Program-made: the position numbers and the translations under genes | In this document: positions 22,622 to 34,131 of the stretch, piece by piece | Numbering within the stretch: the stretch's first letter is position 1 | How the letters are laid out: every line of letters starts with the position of its first letter | The notes under the pieces: model-generated | What the model saw: the letters and a program-made list of their open reading frames with translations, nothing else | Told to the model about the DNA's origin: nothing | Database searches by the model: none | Assembly: GCA_039654915.1 (NCBI GenBank) | Contig: CM077593.1 | Location: 42,626,501-42,690,500, forward strand | Length of the DNA: 64,000 bases | Reading direction: 5' to 3' | Source of the DNA: Aquilaria yunnanensis | Lineage: Eukaryota; Streptophyta; Magnoliopsida; Malvales; Thymelaeaceae

Positions 22622-23952
22622 CGTGTCGTGCTCAAGGGTGTGAAACTTTGAGGTTTCTTTCCTCGCATTCGCCGTGGTCGACCTGTGTGTTCAGAAAGAT
22701 GCCGAGCTTGCTGGCTGGACCCTTCGGCGCGGTGATGATCAGACTTCGGCCCCGCCATCCTCAATTCCTCGGCTGTCATGTGCTGCTCTGCCCTTCGGTA
22801 AAATTCTCCGAGGGTCTCCGGGGGGTCCTTTGAGAACTCGTAGAACAGCTGTGAGTCACGCCGAAGGCCCCGTGTCATAGCGAGGATGCGGATTTCGGGC
22901 CGGAAGTCCGGGACGCTGAGTGCTTCCCTGTTGAATCGTTCGACATAGTCTCGGATCGTCTCTCCGTTTCTCTGCTCTATGTCGAACATCTGCACAGGCA
23001 TTTTGGCCGTCGGCCTGCTCCCAATGAACTGCTGGGTAAAGGCTGTGGACAACTCCTGAAACTCAGTGATAGTCCCTGGGGGCAAAGAATTGTACCATGC
23101 TGTTGCTGGGCCCGTGAGGGTGACTTCAAAGCATTTGCACATGGTAGCGTCATCAGCTCCGTGCATTATCATGCTCCGCCTGTACTTCGTCAGATGGGCC
23201 TGTGGATCAGTCCGGCCATCATAGATCTCCAGCCTAGGCACTCTGAAGTCGCCTGGCATAGCTGCCTCAACGACGGTGCGAATAAATGGGGAGCCATCTT
23301 CGCATAATGCCCCCGACAGCCTGTCCCAAACGGGTTTTCTGGTCACTTGCTTCTCCACTCTGTCCAGCCGTGCCAATATCCTTTCCATAAGCGCAGTGGC
23401 GCTAGGACCATTTTCACGGGAGGGAGATCGACGGCGCCTTTTCGGGGAGCGAGTTCGGCGCGGAGGGGTCAGAGACCTCGCCTCGGGCGACGAACTGCTT
23501 TGCTGTGAGACTCTCGGTCTCTTGGACCCGGTTTGTCCCACAGGCCGTTTCCCGAGGGCTATATCTTCTGTGGATGATTCTCCGCGAGGTTCTCCACTTC
23601 CTGAACTGCGGTGTGTAGACTTGGGGCTTCTCTCCCGAGGGCGTGCTGATGAGGAGGGTTTCTGGGCCCGTGACTGCTGTGGCCATCTTCGGTCGATCTG
23701 CTGAGTCATTTCAGCAACGACCGAGCGCTGAAAGTCCCTCAAGAAGCTCATGGTGATTACCAGAGGGCGGTCCTCCTCGGGCGTAGAAGTCTCTGGGAGT
23801 GTCTGCTCAGCAGCCGGTTGTATCTCAGGCGCGGACGAGGACCTTGGGAGTCCCTTGTCCTTAGAACGCCGAGTCTCAACGACGGCAATCTGCGAGCGGG
23901 TTCCCACAGACGGCGCCAAATGATGGCCTAAGGCCTCATCGTTGTGAGTCAT
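22622..23952 (-). pseudogene. Gag of outer element, 5' part
   Basis: On the minus strand the frame begins with an ATG at 23952, which lies 32 nt inside the 5' LTR. It reads through the LTR end and PBS and continues without a stop to the insertion of the inner element. It contains the N-terminal low-complexity part (S/P/E-rich, then Arg/Ser-rich RTRSPKRRRRSPSR near 23440) and the gag core (MCKCFEVTLTGPATAWYNSL near 23100). It is continuous in frame with 7153-11320 once the insert is removed. A further in-frame Met lies at 23751, so the true start is not settled. Confidence 0.88.
23901..23918 (-). other. Primer binding site, outer element
   Basis: The minus strand reads TGGCGCCGTCTGTGGGAA, two bases after the LTR end, identical to the inner PBS. 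Confidence 0.85.
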
Positions 23953-24776
23953 GATGACTGTTGAGGAGACTTCTAGGAGGAAGAACGCCTGGAAGGTGGA
24001 TCGCCCCAAGGAGAGTACCTGAAAAGCTGGTAAACAGGGTTAGGAGGCCCCCGGAGTGTTTTTCCGGGGGGGGAGCCTCCGACGCCCAAGTCAGTGGTGG
24101 CCGGAAGAAGGAGAAAGTCACTAGCTCAAAGAGAAAGGCAGAAAAGTCTCGCCTGGTATTTTCTCAGAGTGTGGGAGCTGTATATCCGGCCTGCCAACCT
24201 CCTGTCAGGTATTTATTTCCTTTATATATAGGAATACCTAGCCCGTTCAGATCATGACACGTGTGCGGTCGGATGCTCCTGAACGTCTGGGCGTAGGGGA
24301 CAGATAGTTGGTAACTAGATGGCCTCGAGCCTTGTGCTGAGACGGGCCATGATATGATTCTGATGGCGTCTGCGCGTCAGGGCGACTTTTTACGTCTGTG
24401 GTGGGACGTGTCAGAGGCTTCCTTAAATGCGCCTGCCGTACTCCCGAGGTCCCTGGGCGAGGTCGTCCTCTAGTTCGGACAGAGCCTCTTCGGGAAGCCT
24501 ACCCTCAGTTCGGGGGTTCCCAGTTCCAGGGGGTTCCGCCTTCGGGGATATCATATTCGGGCAGCAATGTCTGGTGCCACTTTTCCGAAGGCGCGCTGTT
24601 CACAACCTTGGGGGGCGAATGGAGTCCTCAAGTTTTACTGGCGTGCCGAGGCTCGGAGCTCTCAGGCTATCTCTCCGAGGTGCATGATTCCACCTATTCC
24701 CGGGAAGCGCCAGTTCTTCTGGCGATTGTTGTGGCAGGGTATTCGGCCAGATTGAGGCGATAGCCTTTGGCTATCA
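23921..24776 (-). repeat. 5' LTR of outer Tat element
   Basis: This 856-bp LTR sits next to the PBS and has a TATATATA box at 24223-24230. It lacks the 12-bp extra repeat of the left LTR. It is followed by ATTTT (24777-24781). Confidence 0.95.
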
Positions 24777-24781
24777 ATTTT

Positions 24782-26847
24782 TCATTTTTTTTTTCAAATT
24801 TTCATTAATTAAAATTTTAAATAAATAAGTCATTTTATGGAGTTGAAATATTTAATTTTTTTAAATATTGAAAAGCTCATTTAATTAAGTAAGAACAACT
24901 AGAGTAATAACTAAAACCTGCCTGGTAGTTAAGGCACGTGATCCTCATAAAGGTTCGCTTTCTACTCCCGACTTGACAGTTGCCTGTCTAATTTACAAAA
25001 TATTCAAATAAATATATAAATTAATTTATATACCTAGCGTTGCCGAGGTTTAAAGTTGTGTTAAATTCTCATAAATGTATAAATATTTAAATATTATAAA
25101 GGTATTATTAAATAAAAAATTTTAAATACAATAAAATGTTCTAATATCGCATCGCTAATAAATTTATTTATCTTATTAAACCTTTAAAGTTATAAATAAC
25201 AATGAAATTAGGTACACATATCATCATTATTCAAATATTTTTCTTCCATTTGGTCTTGAAGTAACGCATTATAATAGTTATTTATATAAAAAAAATGTGT
25301 CATAGGGGAATAGAAAATTTTGAAAAAATAGGTTTTGAAAATTTTTTTTAATAAAAAAATTTAACCTTGGGTAACGACTCAATCAATTCGTCATCTAATG
25401 GTGAACCAATTATGATAGAATTTATCAGATAATTGTGCAATTCATTCAAACTAAAACACATAAAAATATTAGGTCTTTTAAAAAAAAGATGGTCCATATA
25501 AATATAGGTAACAAAGTTGTAAGGCATATTTTATCTGCACATCGAGATTATTATAATAATAATGTCTTCAGTGGGTATTCATGTAATGAAAAATTATTAA
25601 TTATGTTATCACTAACAGTACTACAAAAATTGAGTCCACTATATATGTGGAATATGAAATGAAGTTCAATCTAAACACGATATTAACAATAACATAGTCA
25701 ACAATTAGAAACATTATAAATACAATAAAAAAATTCAATAGATTGTAACACAATGTAGCATTATCACTGAGGATGTTGAAAATTTGATTCCATTTCATTT
25801 AAGGAGCATTTTTTCAAGGTCAAGCTTCTTTGACCAAAAGATTGAAACTGGAAATTATAATAAAAACAGTATCGTAATTAGTCCATACAAGTTATTTATA
25901 TGTAAGAAAATAATTATATAGTTTATATGTTAATACATGGGTATTTGATACCTTGGAAATCAAATGGAGGAGAAGGTCGACTTTCAACTGACTAATTAAC
26001 TAGATCAACTTTCTTGACAGTAAATGCAAAACAAACATTGTCACGGTTATACTTAGTTAGTTGCATCTCTCTCATAAATGGCATGTCCATTAATCATCAA
26101 AATATCATTTGTAACTTTTCCTAACCTTCCACCTAGTTGTAGAGAAACAACGAATAAGGCTAACACTTTCACACTTTAACACAAAATCATTATACCAATA
26201 AATGAAAACAAATGTTAATGTGAAAGAGTAAGTTATTTGAAAAACACACAATATCCTTTTTCATGTATACATCAAAGTTGGACATCTAGACAACTATTCA
26301 GCAATTTTGTCAAATATAATAAAGTATACCTCACATGAATGGCCTGCAACCATCACACTTTACGCCTACACATAAAATATTATAAAACAGGTTACAGGTC
26401 TACTGCATGACAATTATAATATTATTAATTAGAATATAAAGTATTCTAGGTAGTTATTCATAAGAACCTTATAACACGATTAGGAGTCACTACATGACAT
26501 CTATCATAATAATACATCGAGCCTTATGACTGTACTTTCCTTAAGCAAACAGTTCATCCTTCATAGTACTAAGAGCACTATTGATCATCAATAAGAAATT
26601 CATGAGAATTTAAGCTAGTAAAATTCAAGTTAAGTTTATCTCCAATTAAGGGTCCATGCGTTTGTTCTTGATATCAAGTGTTGTTGAGTGCTTAGTGACC
26701 TCCATGCCTCTCGACTAAAGCACAATTTATTGATTTACTATCTCATGTATAATGTTGATCTCACCAATGTTTGACTTGTAAAATTTTTAACCTTATAAAG
26801 TGTACATTATTCATAATAAATGTAGAACAATAAATAATAGATTTATT
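24782..26847. other. AT-rich intergenic stretch, SINE-like head inside
   Basis: Apart from the tRNA-like segment at 24912-24990 I see only AT-rich sequence with short, unsupported frames. No domain, splice-supported exon or terminal repeat was recognised. Confidence 0.5.
24912..24990 (+). repeat. tRNA-like head, probable SINE fragment
   Basis: The segment contains a box-A-like TGGTAGTTAAGG (24923-24934) and a box-B-like GGTTCGCTTTC (24952-24962) with a tRNA-like spacing of about 18 nt between them. This is the usual layout of RNA polymerase III promoters in plant tRNA-derived SINEs. It does not fold convincingly into a full tRNA and has no clear anticodon arm. The 3' end of the SINE is not defined. 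Confidence 0.45.
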
Positions 26848-27237
26848 GGTATTAGTAGGCAATGTATCAAGTTGGGGATATTTTTGGGTTGGTAAGCATT
26901 ATGGGTAAACATGAGTAGTTAAGAAATTTACTAAGATTACCTTTATCCATAACACTTTCATATTCAATTTCTAGCATGGTATTAGTAGGCAGTGTATCAG
27001 GTTGGGGATATTTTTGGATTAGTAAGCATTATGGGTAAAGACGAGTAGTTAAGAAATTTACCAAGATTACCTTCATCCATAACACTTTCATATTCAAGCT
27101 CTAGCATGGTATTAGTAGGTAGTGTATTGGGTTGGGGGTATTTTTGGGTTAGTAAGCATTATGGGTAAAGATGAGTGGTTAAGAACTTTACCAAGATTAC
27201 CTTCATCCATAACACTTTCATATTCAAGCTCTAGCAT
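26848..27237. repeat. Tandem repeat, three copies of 130 bp
   Basis: Three direct copies start at 26848, 26978 and 27108, each opening GGTATTAGTAGG and ending in CTAGCAT(GG). The period is exactly 130 bp with a few substitutions between copies. Copies 2 and 3 are more alike than copy 1, which suggests stepwise duplication. The frame at 27122-27340 lies across the last copy and is not supported as a gene. Confidence 0.85.
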
Positions 27238-27239
27238 GA

Positions 27240-30200
27240 GAATTGGCTTGATTTCACTATTTCACGGAATCTGCTATAATTTAAACTATATTGGATCCAT
27301 TTTAGGGCAACATAAGTGGGACTCTTCAAATAGATTTTAATATTTAAATATATTATCATTAATTTTTTTGAAATAATAACAATAAAATTTTAAAAAATAA
27401 CTTGTCTTATTTTTAGAATTATTGGCCATATAGTTTTTTTTAAATGAAATTTAAACATAAATATACAATATACAATAAGTGAGTTGTGCTTGATTTAAAA
27501 TGATGGAGGAATCTTCCCTCAATTTTAGGTTTAGGGCTACTAGGCTGAATTGAAAGTAGAAAAAGAAAATTACACTTGAATGGTAGGCACAAAAAATCTT
27601 AAGAATTTGGATTTTAAATTTTTTGGCGTCTTGTGAAATTTAGTGGCTTATTTTTATTTTTACATTTTTTTACCTGAAACCAATTTTATTTGAAAATCAA
27701 TATTATGCAGATGTAATAATCCATTTGAAAGTAAATTTTCATAAATTTATTATACTTTTAATAATTGTTAAATTTTCATGTATTTATTATATTTTTACGC
27801 ATTAATTTTTTTTTAAAAAAATTTAATAAAATTATAAAAATTGTATTCTTAATAGATTATTAGACCTACATATAATATTAAATTTCAAATGAAAATATTT
27901 ATGGTAAAAAAATGTAACAATAAAAATAAGTTATTTTGGATTAAGTTAAAACAATTTGGCTCTAACATAAACCAATTTACAATTGGATCAAAAACTTAAG
28001 TTGAGGCTTGGCCAAGTGAATTAAACAAAAAATAATTCTAAAGGCACAATTTTATTAATCCAAACAAAAGATACAAACGGGGCCCAATCGGCCCAAAATG
28101 GTCTCAAGAATCTGAATTTTAAAATTTTCACCCTCTTGGTCAAATTAAATTGAGCCAACTTAAAGTTGGATTAAAAACTTGGGTTACGCCTGAGCCAATT
28201 GAATTAAACAAAAAAAACAGATCTAATGGGTCAATCGGCCCCAATTTTATTAATCCAAACAAAAAATACAAATGTACAAATAACCTCAAAAAATTTAGAC
28301 AAGAGGTAATGAATTGCGCCTAATAGAATTTTATTAAGGAAAAAGGTTATGTAAATGGTTTGGGCACAAATGAATAATTTTTTTAAACCCAAAAAATAAG
28401 GAATTAAACCAAAGGAAAAGGCTGGACTCAATTGAATTTATATCAAAGTAAAAAAATGCTGGGGCCGATTGAATTAAGCATTAAAAATTAAATTAGTAAA
28501 TGCTTGGCCCAAATGAATTAAAAAAAAATTGATTCTAACCCATATTAGAGTGTTGGCCATTGGATTGCACCAAATAAAGACTATAATATCATATGTATGA
28601 TTTAATGAGGTAATTAAAATTTAATTGTTAAATTTAATACTCCCTCTGTTGTAAAATTTTTGATCCATTCAGTTTCAACAATTATTTCGGCAACTAAGAA
28701 AATAAAATAGTAACATGTTTTCATTTTTTTGATTTTCTGTATTAATTATTTAAAGTAATAGTTAATTTTTAAATGTCTTGTTGGTTATTTTTTTCTGAAA
28801 AAATATAATACATTAATACGTTTAAAAAATGTGAAATTAAAATATAGTTTATTGGAAAGAGTGTTTAAAAAGTTAAGTGGAAAGAGACAGAAGCCACAGA
28901 AGCTAGGAGCCTACTTTTGACAGATGCTAACTATTCATGTGGTGGGTCCTACTCCAATGCTGTATAAGTTGTAAAAGGCTTGTATTCAAAAGATATATAT
29001 ATATACATTTTTAAAGTATGAGGACTTATGCGCAAATAATATAAACCCTTTGTTCTTCATTGTTGATTGGTCAGCTTCAAAGGTAGTGTAATTATATTAC
29101 TAACTTGTAAAGGTACATTTGTAAATTCATATTTTCCTATATATTTATGAATCCTTGCCTTTTCTTTCATTTGCACACAGTGATTCTCCCTTTGTAAGTC
29201 CTACTTCTCTGCCGTCTCTCTTCACGTAGGCCGATGAGGTATGCTTTGCCCAGCAACCCGCAGCCTTCCGCCGGTGTGCATGGGTTTTCTGGTGACAGGT
29301 TCATCCGCCATTGGTCACGGTGCTTTTTTTGGTTTTTCATTTTAGTTCAACAATTTTTTTTGGTGTTCGATGCGTTTCTTTACTTTTTGTTTTTTGTTTT
29401 AACCTTTCCATGTTTGATTCTTAAAACAAAAATGTTTTAGATCCCTACATTATCAATGGTGGATCTTTGCTACATGTTGTTTATCTATTTTTCTTCGATT
29501 TTAACAATTTTTTCATAATTGGATAAGATTATTTTTTAGATCTGAGATTTTTTTGAACGGATAAAAAATGGATCAGTATGAAACTAACTCGTGTTCGTGC
29601 CGATTTATTTTGTTTCGGTCCATACAAAATTACCCATGTTTTTGTAGGATCCTAAGTATTTTCCACCGGATATACACTCAATTTGTGCAAAATTGTCCTA
29701 TTTGCTCTGTTCATGTGGTTTGCTATAACATTGACACATCATTATTCAAACTCCTACTTCACTTATTCTATCGTTGTAGAGATGGAACTGCAGTTTGAGT
29801 TTCACTACAAGCCTTTTCAGCTCTCCATTATCACCATCATTTCCAATCTCAAAATTGCGAAGGCATGCTAGAATGTTTGTGTAACATTCTGGCTTCCATT
29901 GAGGAGTTCCGGCCTCATTTTGTGGAAATGGTACTTGGTTATGGCCATATTTAGAGTGGTTTGGGCACTAAAATTATGGCTATAATTGTTGAATTAATTG
30001 TAATTTTTTTGGTTAAATGTGATAATTGACTTTCCATTATTAAGAGCATATCATAACTATGCCAAAATTGATTATTGAGCTACCTTGTTTTGAGTGAATG
30101 TTGTGGAAGGAGGGCAAGCTTGTTAGATTTTCATGAAAAATAAGTTTTATTTTCCTTAAATAAAAATTTGCCATGTGTCAATTTATTGTTAATCTCTTAA

Positions 30201-30352
30201 GTGAAAAGACAATTAGCTCCTTATTTTAAAAGGGTTCAGTGGGTACACTCGTCAATTTGTAATGTGAACGCATGGTTTTATTTCCTTAAATATAAAAAGT
30301 GTCATGTGTCAACTTATTGTTTATTCTATTAAGTGAAAAAACCTTTAACTCG

Positions 30353-30353
<1 letters not shown>
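27240..30353. other. AT-rich intergenic stretch with weak duplications
   Basis: No gene was recognised. An imperfect duplication of about 100 bp links 27980-28076 and 28163-28276 (both run from a GGAT.AAAAACTT motif to TTTATTAATCCAAACAAA). A stretch at 29140-29300 is less AT-rich and has a TATA-like TATATATTTATG followed by a pyrimidine-rich leader and an ATG at 29234. It could be a host 5' exon, but the frame soon becomes a Phe-rich, non-coding-looking run. Confidence 0.35.
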
Positions 30354-30446
<93 letters not shown>

Positions 30447-30524
30447 TTTTATTTCCTTAAATATAAAAAGTGTCATGTGTCAACTTATTGTTTATTCTAT
30501 TAAGTGAAAAAACCTTTAACTAGT

Positions 30525-30597
<73 letters not shown>
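30354..30597. repeat. Two (TA)n microsatellites in a local duplication
   Basis: (TA)n tracts occupy 30354-30444 and about 30533-30597. Each follows the same segment of about 85 bp (from GGTTTTATTTCC to CCTTTAACT.GTTAT), at 30272-30353 and 30445-30530. A more diverged third copy of that segment lies at about 30140-30230. The structure suggests duplication of segment plus TA tract by slippage or unequal exchange. Confidence 0.85.
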
Positions 30598-30599
<2 letters not shown>

Positions 30600-33124
30600 G
30601 ATGAGAAATTTTATGATGCTTGCACAGCCTAAAGGTAGACTCGAAGGGGCCAGCAGAGCCCATCCCTCAAAATAGTATAATATTTGCAATATTTGGAAAA
30701 AAAAAATTGAAGATAAAAGTGCTCATCAACTTCTAAAATTTAACACATTTCTAAAATTATAATTTAGAAAAATATATGTTTGCAATAGGGATGTTAATAG
30801 GTTGGGTTTGGACCAGGTTTGACTAATCCTAAAGCCTCTAATCAAGTAATCGACTTCGGGTACTACCTACCCCGCGGGTAGGCAGTACTACGTACCAAAC
30901 AATTTTAAGGCATATATTTAATTTTTTAAGATTTTTTATATTTATATATATATTCAAAAAATGTGTATATTTACAATTAATTAATACTTAAAAAACTATA
31001 AGTCCAAGTAATATAAGATAATTTATGTTAAATTATAATTTTTTTAAAATAAAATCATATTTTGAATATAAATATACTAATTTAATAAGAGTGCTAGTAG
31101 GGTTGGATAGGATAAGTTAAACTCATATCCTACCCATAGCTTTAAGGCTAGGATCGGGTTTGGGTTTGAATAGCCGGGTTTAGGGAGGGTAGGGCCGAGT
31201 AAGATAATTAAAAATAAGTTTTTTTCCATAAGATATACAGAGAAAATTCATGAGACTTCAAAAAATTAATAAATATTGTAATGACAGGGTGAAAAATAGC
31301 ATATGGTATGATTTCTTATCTTGTATATGTTATAGTTTTGAAAAAAAAAATTATACCTGAAATACTAAAGGAGTAGTTGTAGCGATCACACCTGGAATAG
31401 GGTCTTTTCAAGAAGACTATGGAACTGGAGTCCCGCTATAGTTGTAGGTGGCTAGTTAATTAATTGTCTCATTTAAAACTGTTCATGCATTTAGTTATTA
31501 ACCTAATGTGCACAATGCATGCAATTACTTCAAATTGAATTTTGCATTTAAAAAGTAAATCAAAATGTTACCACGCCTCTTATAAAACATAAATAAACTA
31601 CAAGTCAAAGCATAAAATATAAATGTATTAACTACAAGTAATAATCGTGAACATGCATCATTACATAAGTAAAGACTACACATTGTTATGGTTCTCCTAA
31701 CTGGAAGCTTGCTTGAGGAAGGTAAAGTGTTTGAGACTTAGTTTAAAACCTTAATTCAATTCATATAGCAAGAATAGGTAAATTTAGCAAAGTTCGCTAA
31801 GTTCCAAGAAGGCTAAGGCACTAAATGAGGTTCAGGGGTAAAGTGGTAATTTTGCAACCCGAAAAGTCGGGCCGGGTCTTGAGTGTTAAAAATAAATTTA
31901 TGGAACCTAAATTCTACTTTTCAACTCAAGTTTAGTTCAAATAAACAAGATTTGACCAAGCTTGACTAAGGTTACCTAAAGGAAGGGACTTATTTGAAAC
32001 TTTTTAAATTCTTGGATGGCTTCTTGGTTAAGTGGCATATAAATTTGGTAAAGTGGAGGGGAGGCTACCATTTTCATCCTCAAACCCGAGCTCACCCATC
32101 ACCCTACCAATTCTCCATCAATCCAAGCCCAAAACCAAGAGATTTTGATGAAAATGGAAGCCACCAAGGGTATGTATGCTGTGGAGAGCTTGTTTCAAGC
32201 ATAATTCAAGTTTTTGAAGCTTGGAACTAAGTTTTTCACCATCCCCTGTTTTTGATGCGAGGTAACACTTATGTTCTTGGTAGATTATTGTTTATTAGAA
32301 GTTTAGAAGCTTGGGTTTTGGTTAGAAGTTAGTTTTTATGTGTTTTGTGCCTTTGTTTGCTTGGAACTAGGTAAAACTTTGTGGAACTTGGATTTGTGAG
32401 CAAAGGGTTGCTTATTTCTTGCTTGTGAGTTGAATCTACGGTAAGGAAATTATGTTTTCAAGCTTAATTGATACTATTGGAAAATGTTTGCTTGATGAAT
32501 TCAAGTAGTTCTAACAGTAGCATTAGTTAATGAGCAAAGTAAATTAATGGTGGACTATGAAATTTGTGATGATTGGAATGATGTTTAAATGCATCATAGG
32601 TTTGGGTTGTGATAGTTGATTGTGACCTATGCAACATGTTTTACAAGCATGTGAAGTTTAGAGGCTAACCAAGCATCTTTGATATGTTTGGTAAATGTTC
32701 AAAGTTCATAGCAGCAAAAAACTAGAATTTTTTGGGTTATCGTAGGTATTAGTGATGCGTCGCCAATCGTCGCTAGTACTGCTACTTGTCGCCATTACCA
32801 CAAAAATTAGCAGCACGTTACCAACTGTGGCAACGCGTCGCCACAGGCATGGTAGCTGAAAATTTCAAATTTTGCTAGGAAGGTCGAGCGGAGGCCTGAG
32901 GGGGTTCTTAGGGTACCTTGGGGTCTAAGCATTCTAGTGGTACTCCGAGTCTTCCAAAACTCCTCTGAGACCTAGAAGTTTTCCTGAATTTTATGCATTC
33001 TTATGGTTACTTCCACCATAAGCAAAGAAATTAGTTTTCAAAGGATCACAATTAGGTACCACTAGTTTGGTTGAAAGGTTTAGTACCCTTAGCGGCCAAG
33101 CCGTGCAGTTAGCCACGAGGTTGC
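30598..33124. other. Intergenic stretch, no gene recognised
   Basis: The sequence is AT-rich to about 31380 and then of mixed composition to 33124. It has features reminiscent of long plant gypsy LTRs, but I could not define termini, PBS or domains. Short frames (for example 31994-32230) carry no recognisable motif. Confidence 0.35.
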
Positions 33125-34131
33125 TGTAGGGTTTCGGGAGCCAAACAAGTGCAGCGGAATATAACCGAAACTCTCCAGGATACAAGTGAAACGGGGTGAA
33201 TCAGGTGTTTGAAATTTTTCATATCTAATTCAATTGAGATCTTTCACCCTACTGTTGAGTCGAATCACAAAACTTGAACAGTTGACATGTTCAAGCTTTC
33301 TATGGTATCAACACGAGCCTCTCGGGATCACCACGCCTCCACCACATCCCGGTAGATGCGTTTCTCTAGTGCTTATAGTGCTAGCTTGCATCCTCCAAGA
33401 AATGGCAAGAGAAGAGTACGACTGGAACTTTTTGGGAGGCTAGGGCAAAATGCTATGAATTTCTCACTATATGATTTATTTATAGTGAGACTCAACTTCC
33501 AAGCCTAATAGGTTTCAAAACCCTAATCCAATTAGGTTTAATTTCGGGCTTAATAATGGCTCAACTTTTGGGCCAATTATTAATATGAAATTATCATGAA
33601 ACCATAACCCAAATAAATTAGCCCATGCACTCAAATAATCCAAATAGGCTTTATGTATGTGACCCAATAGGCTCTTACCATGTTGGCAATGATCATAAAT
33701 CACATTTATGATCATAAGCAATGAACGGTGTCTAGCAACATATCATTGCTACCCAAGTGACAAGATTGTTGGTAATTCGACTAAACCTTTATGATCATTA
33801 TCCATATATGCCATTGTCCCTTTATTCAAGATATCAAGACTAAGCATGAGATATGGAATGTGTTACTCTCGTATAGCCCAATCTTTGGTTTCTTGATTAC
33901 CGAGTATACTAACTTAAATTGATGACATTGTTATCGTATATCAACTCATCCGAGCATGGCCATGCATTTTCTAAGTCTCACTCTATCAAGAAGCCCGAAT
34001 GTATCACTCCCGTTACTTAGGAGGGATAAATTCCATATTGATCATACACAATGACCTTCTTTAAGTTCACTCAGTTACGAGCAACAAAGGGAAGTATCAA
34101 AGTATGTGACTCACATGTAGGGAACCTTGAT
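33125..34131 (-). repeat. Truncated copia LTR fragment
   Basis: From TGTAGGGTTTCGGGAGCC onward this matches the copia-1 LTRs (37106 and 51441) closely for about 1,000 bp. It then stops matching after GTAGGGAACCTTGAT, where the full LTRs continue for about 400 bp. It lacks the LTR 5' end and has no matching target-site duplication, so it is a fragment in the minus orientation. Confidence 0.8.

Larger units (their letters stand above)
758..24776 (-). mobile_element. Outer Tat-lineage Ty3/gypsy retrotransposon, minus strand, with two nested insertions
   Basis: The element runs from its 3' LTR (758-1625) to its 5' LTR (23921-24776), flanked on both sides by ATTTT (753-757, 24777-24781). On its own strand the order is LTR, PBS, gag, protease, reverse transcriptase, RNase H, integrase, a motif array, a gene in antisense, polypurine tract, LTR. 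The lineage is assigned from gag and pol sequence and from the extra antisense gene with a Transposase_28-like domain, which is known from plant Tat elements. Without the nested inner element and solo LTR it would be about 11.3 kb. The LTRs differ at about six sites plus a 12-bp duplication (left LTR near 1258-1280), so it is older than the inner element. Coding regions look intact apart from the insertions. Confidence 0.95.

Noticed and set aside
28640..28700. TACTCCCTCTGTT, resembling the end of a Stowaway/mariner-type MITE
   Set aside because: No inverted partner ending in a GGAGGGAG-like motif was found within about 1 kb, so it cannot be supported as an element.
30785..30850. AGGGATGTTAATAGGTTGGGTTTG, resembling one end of a hAT-type MITE
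   Set aside because: No matching inverted end or 8-bp duplication was seen.
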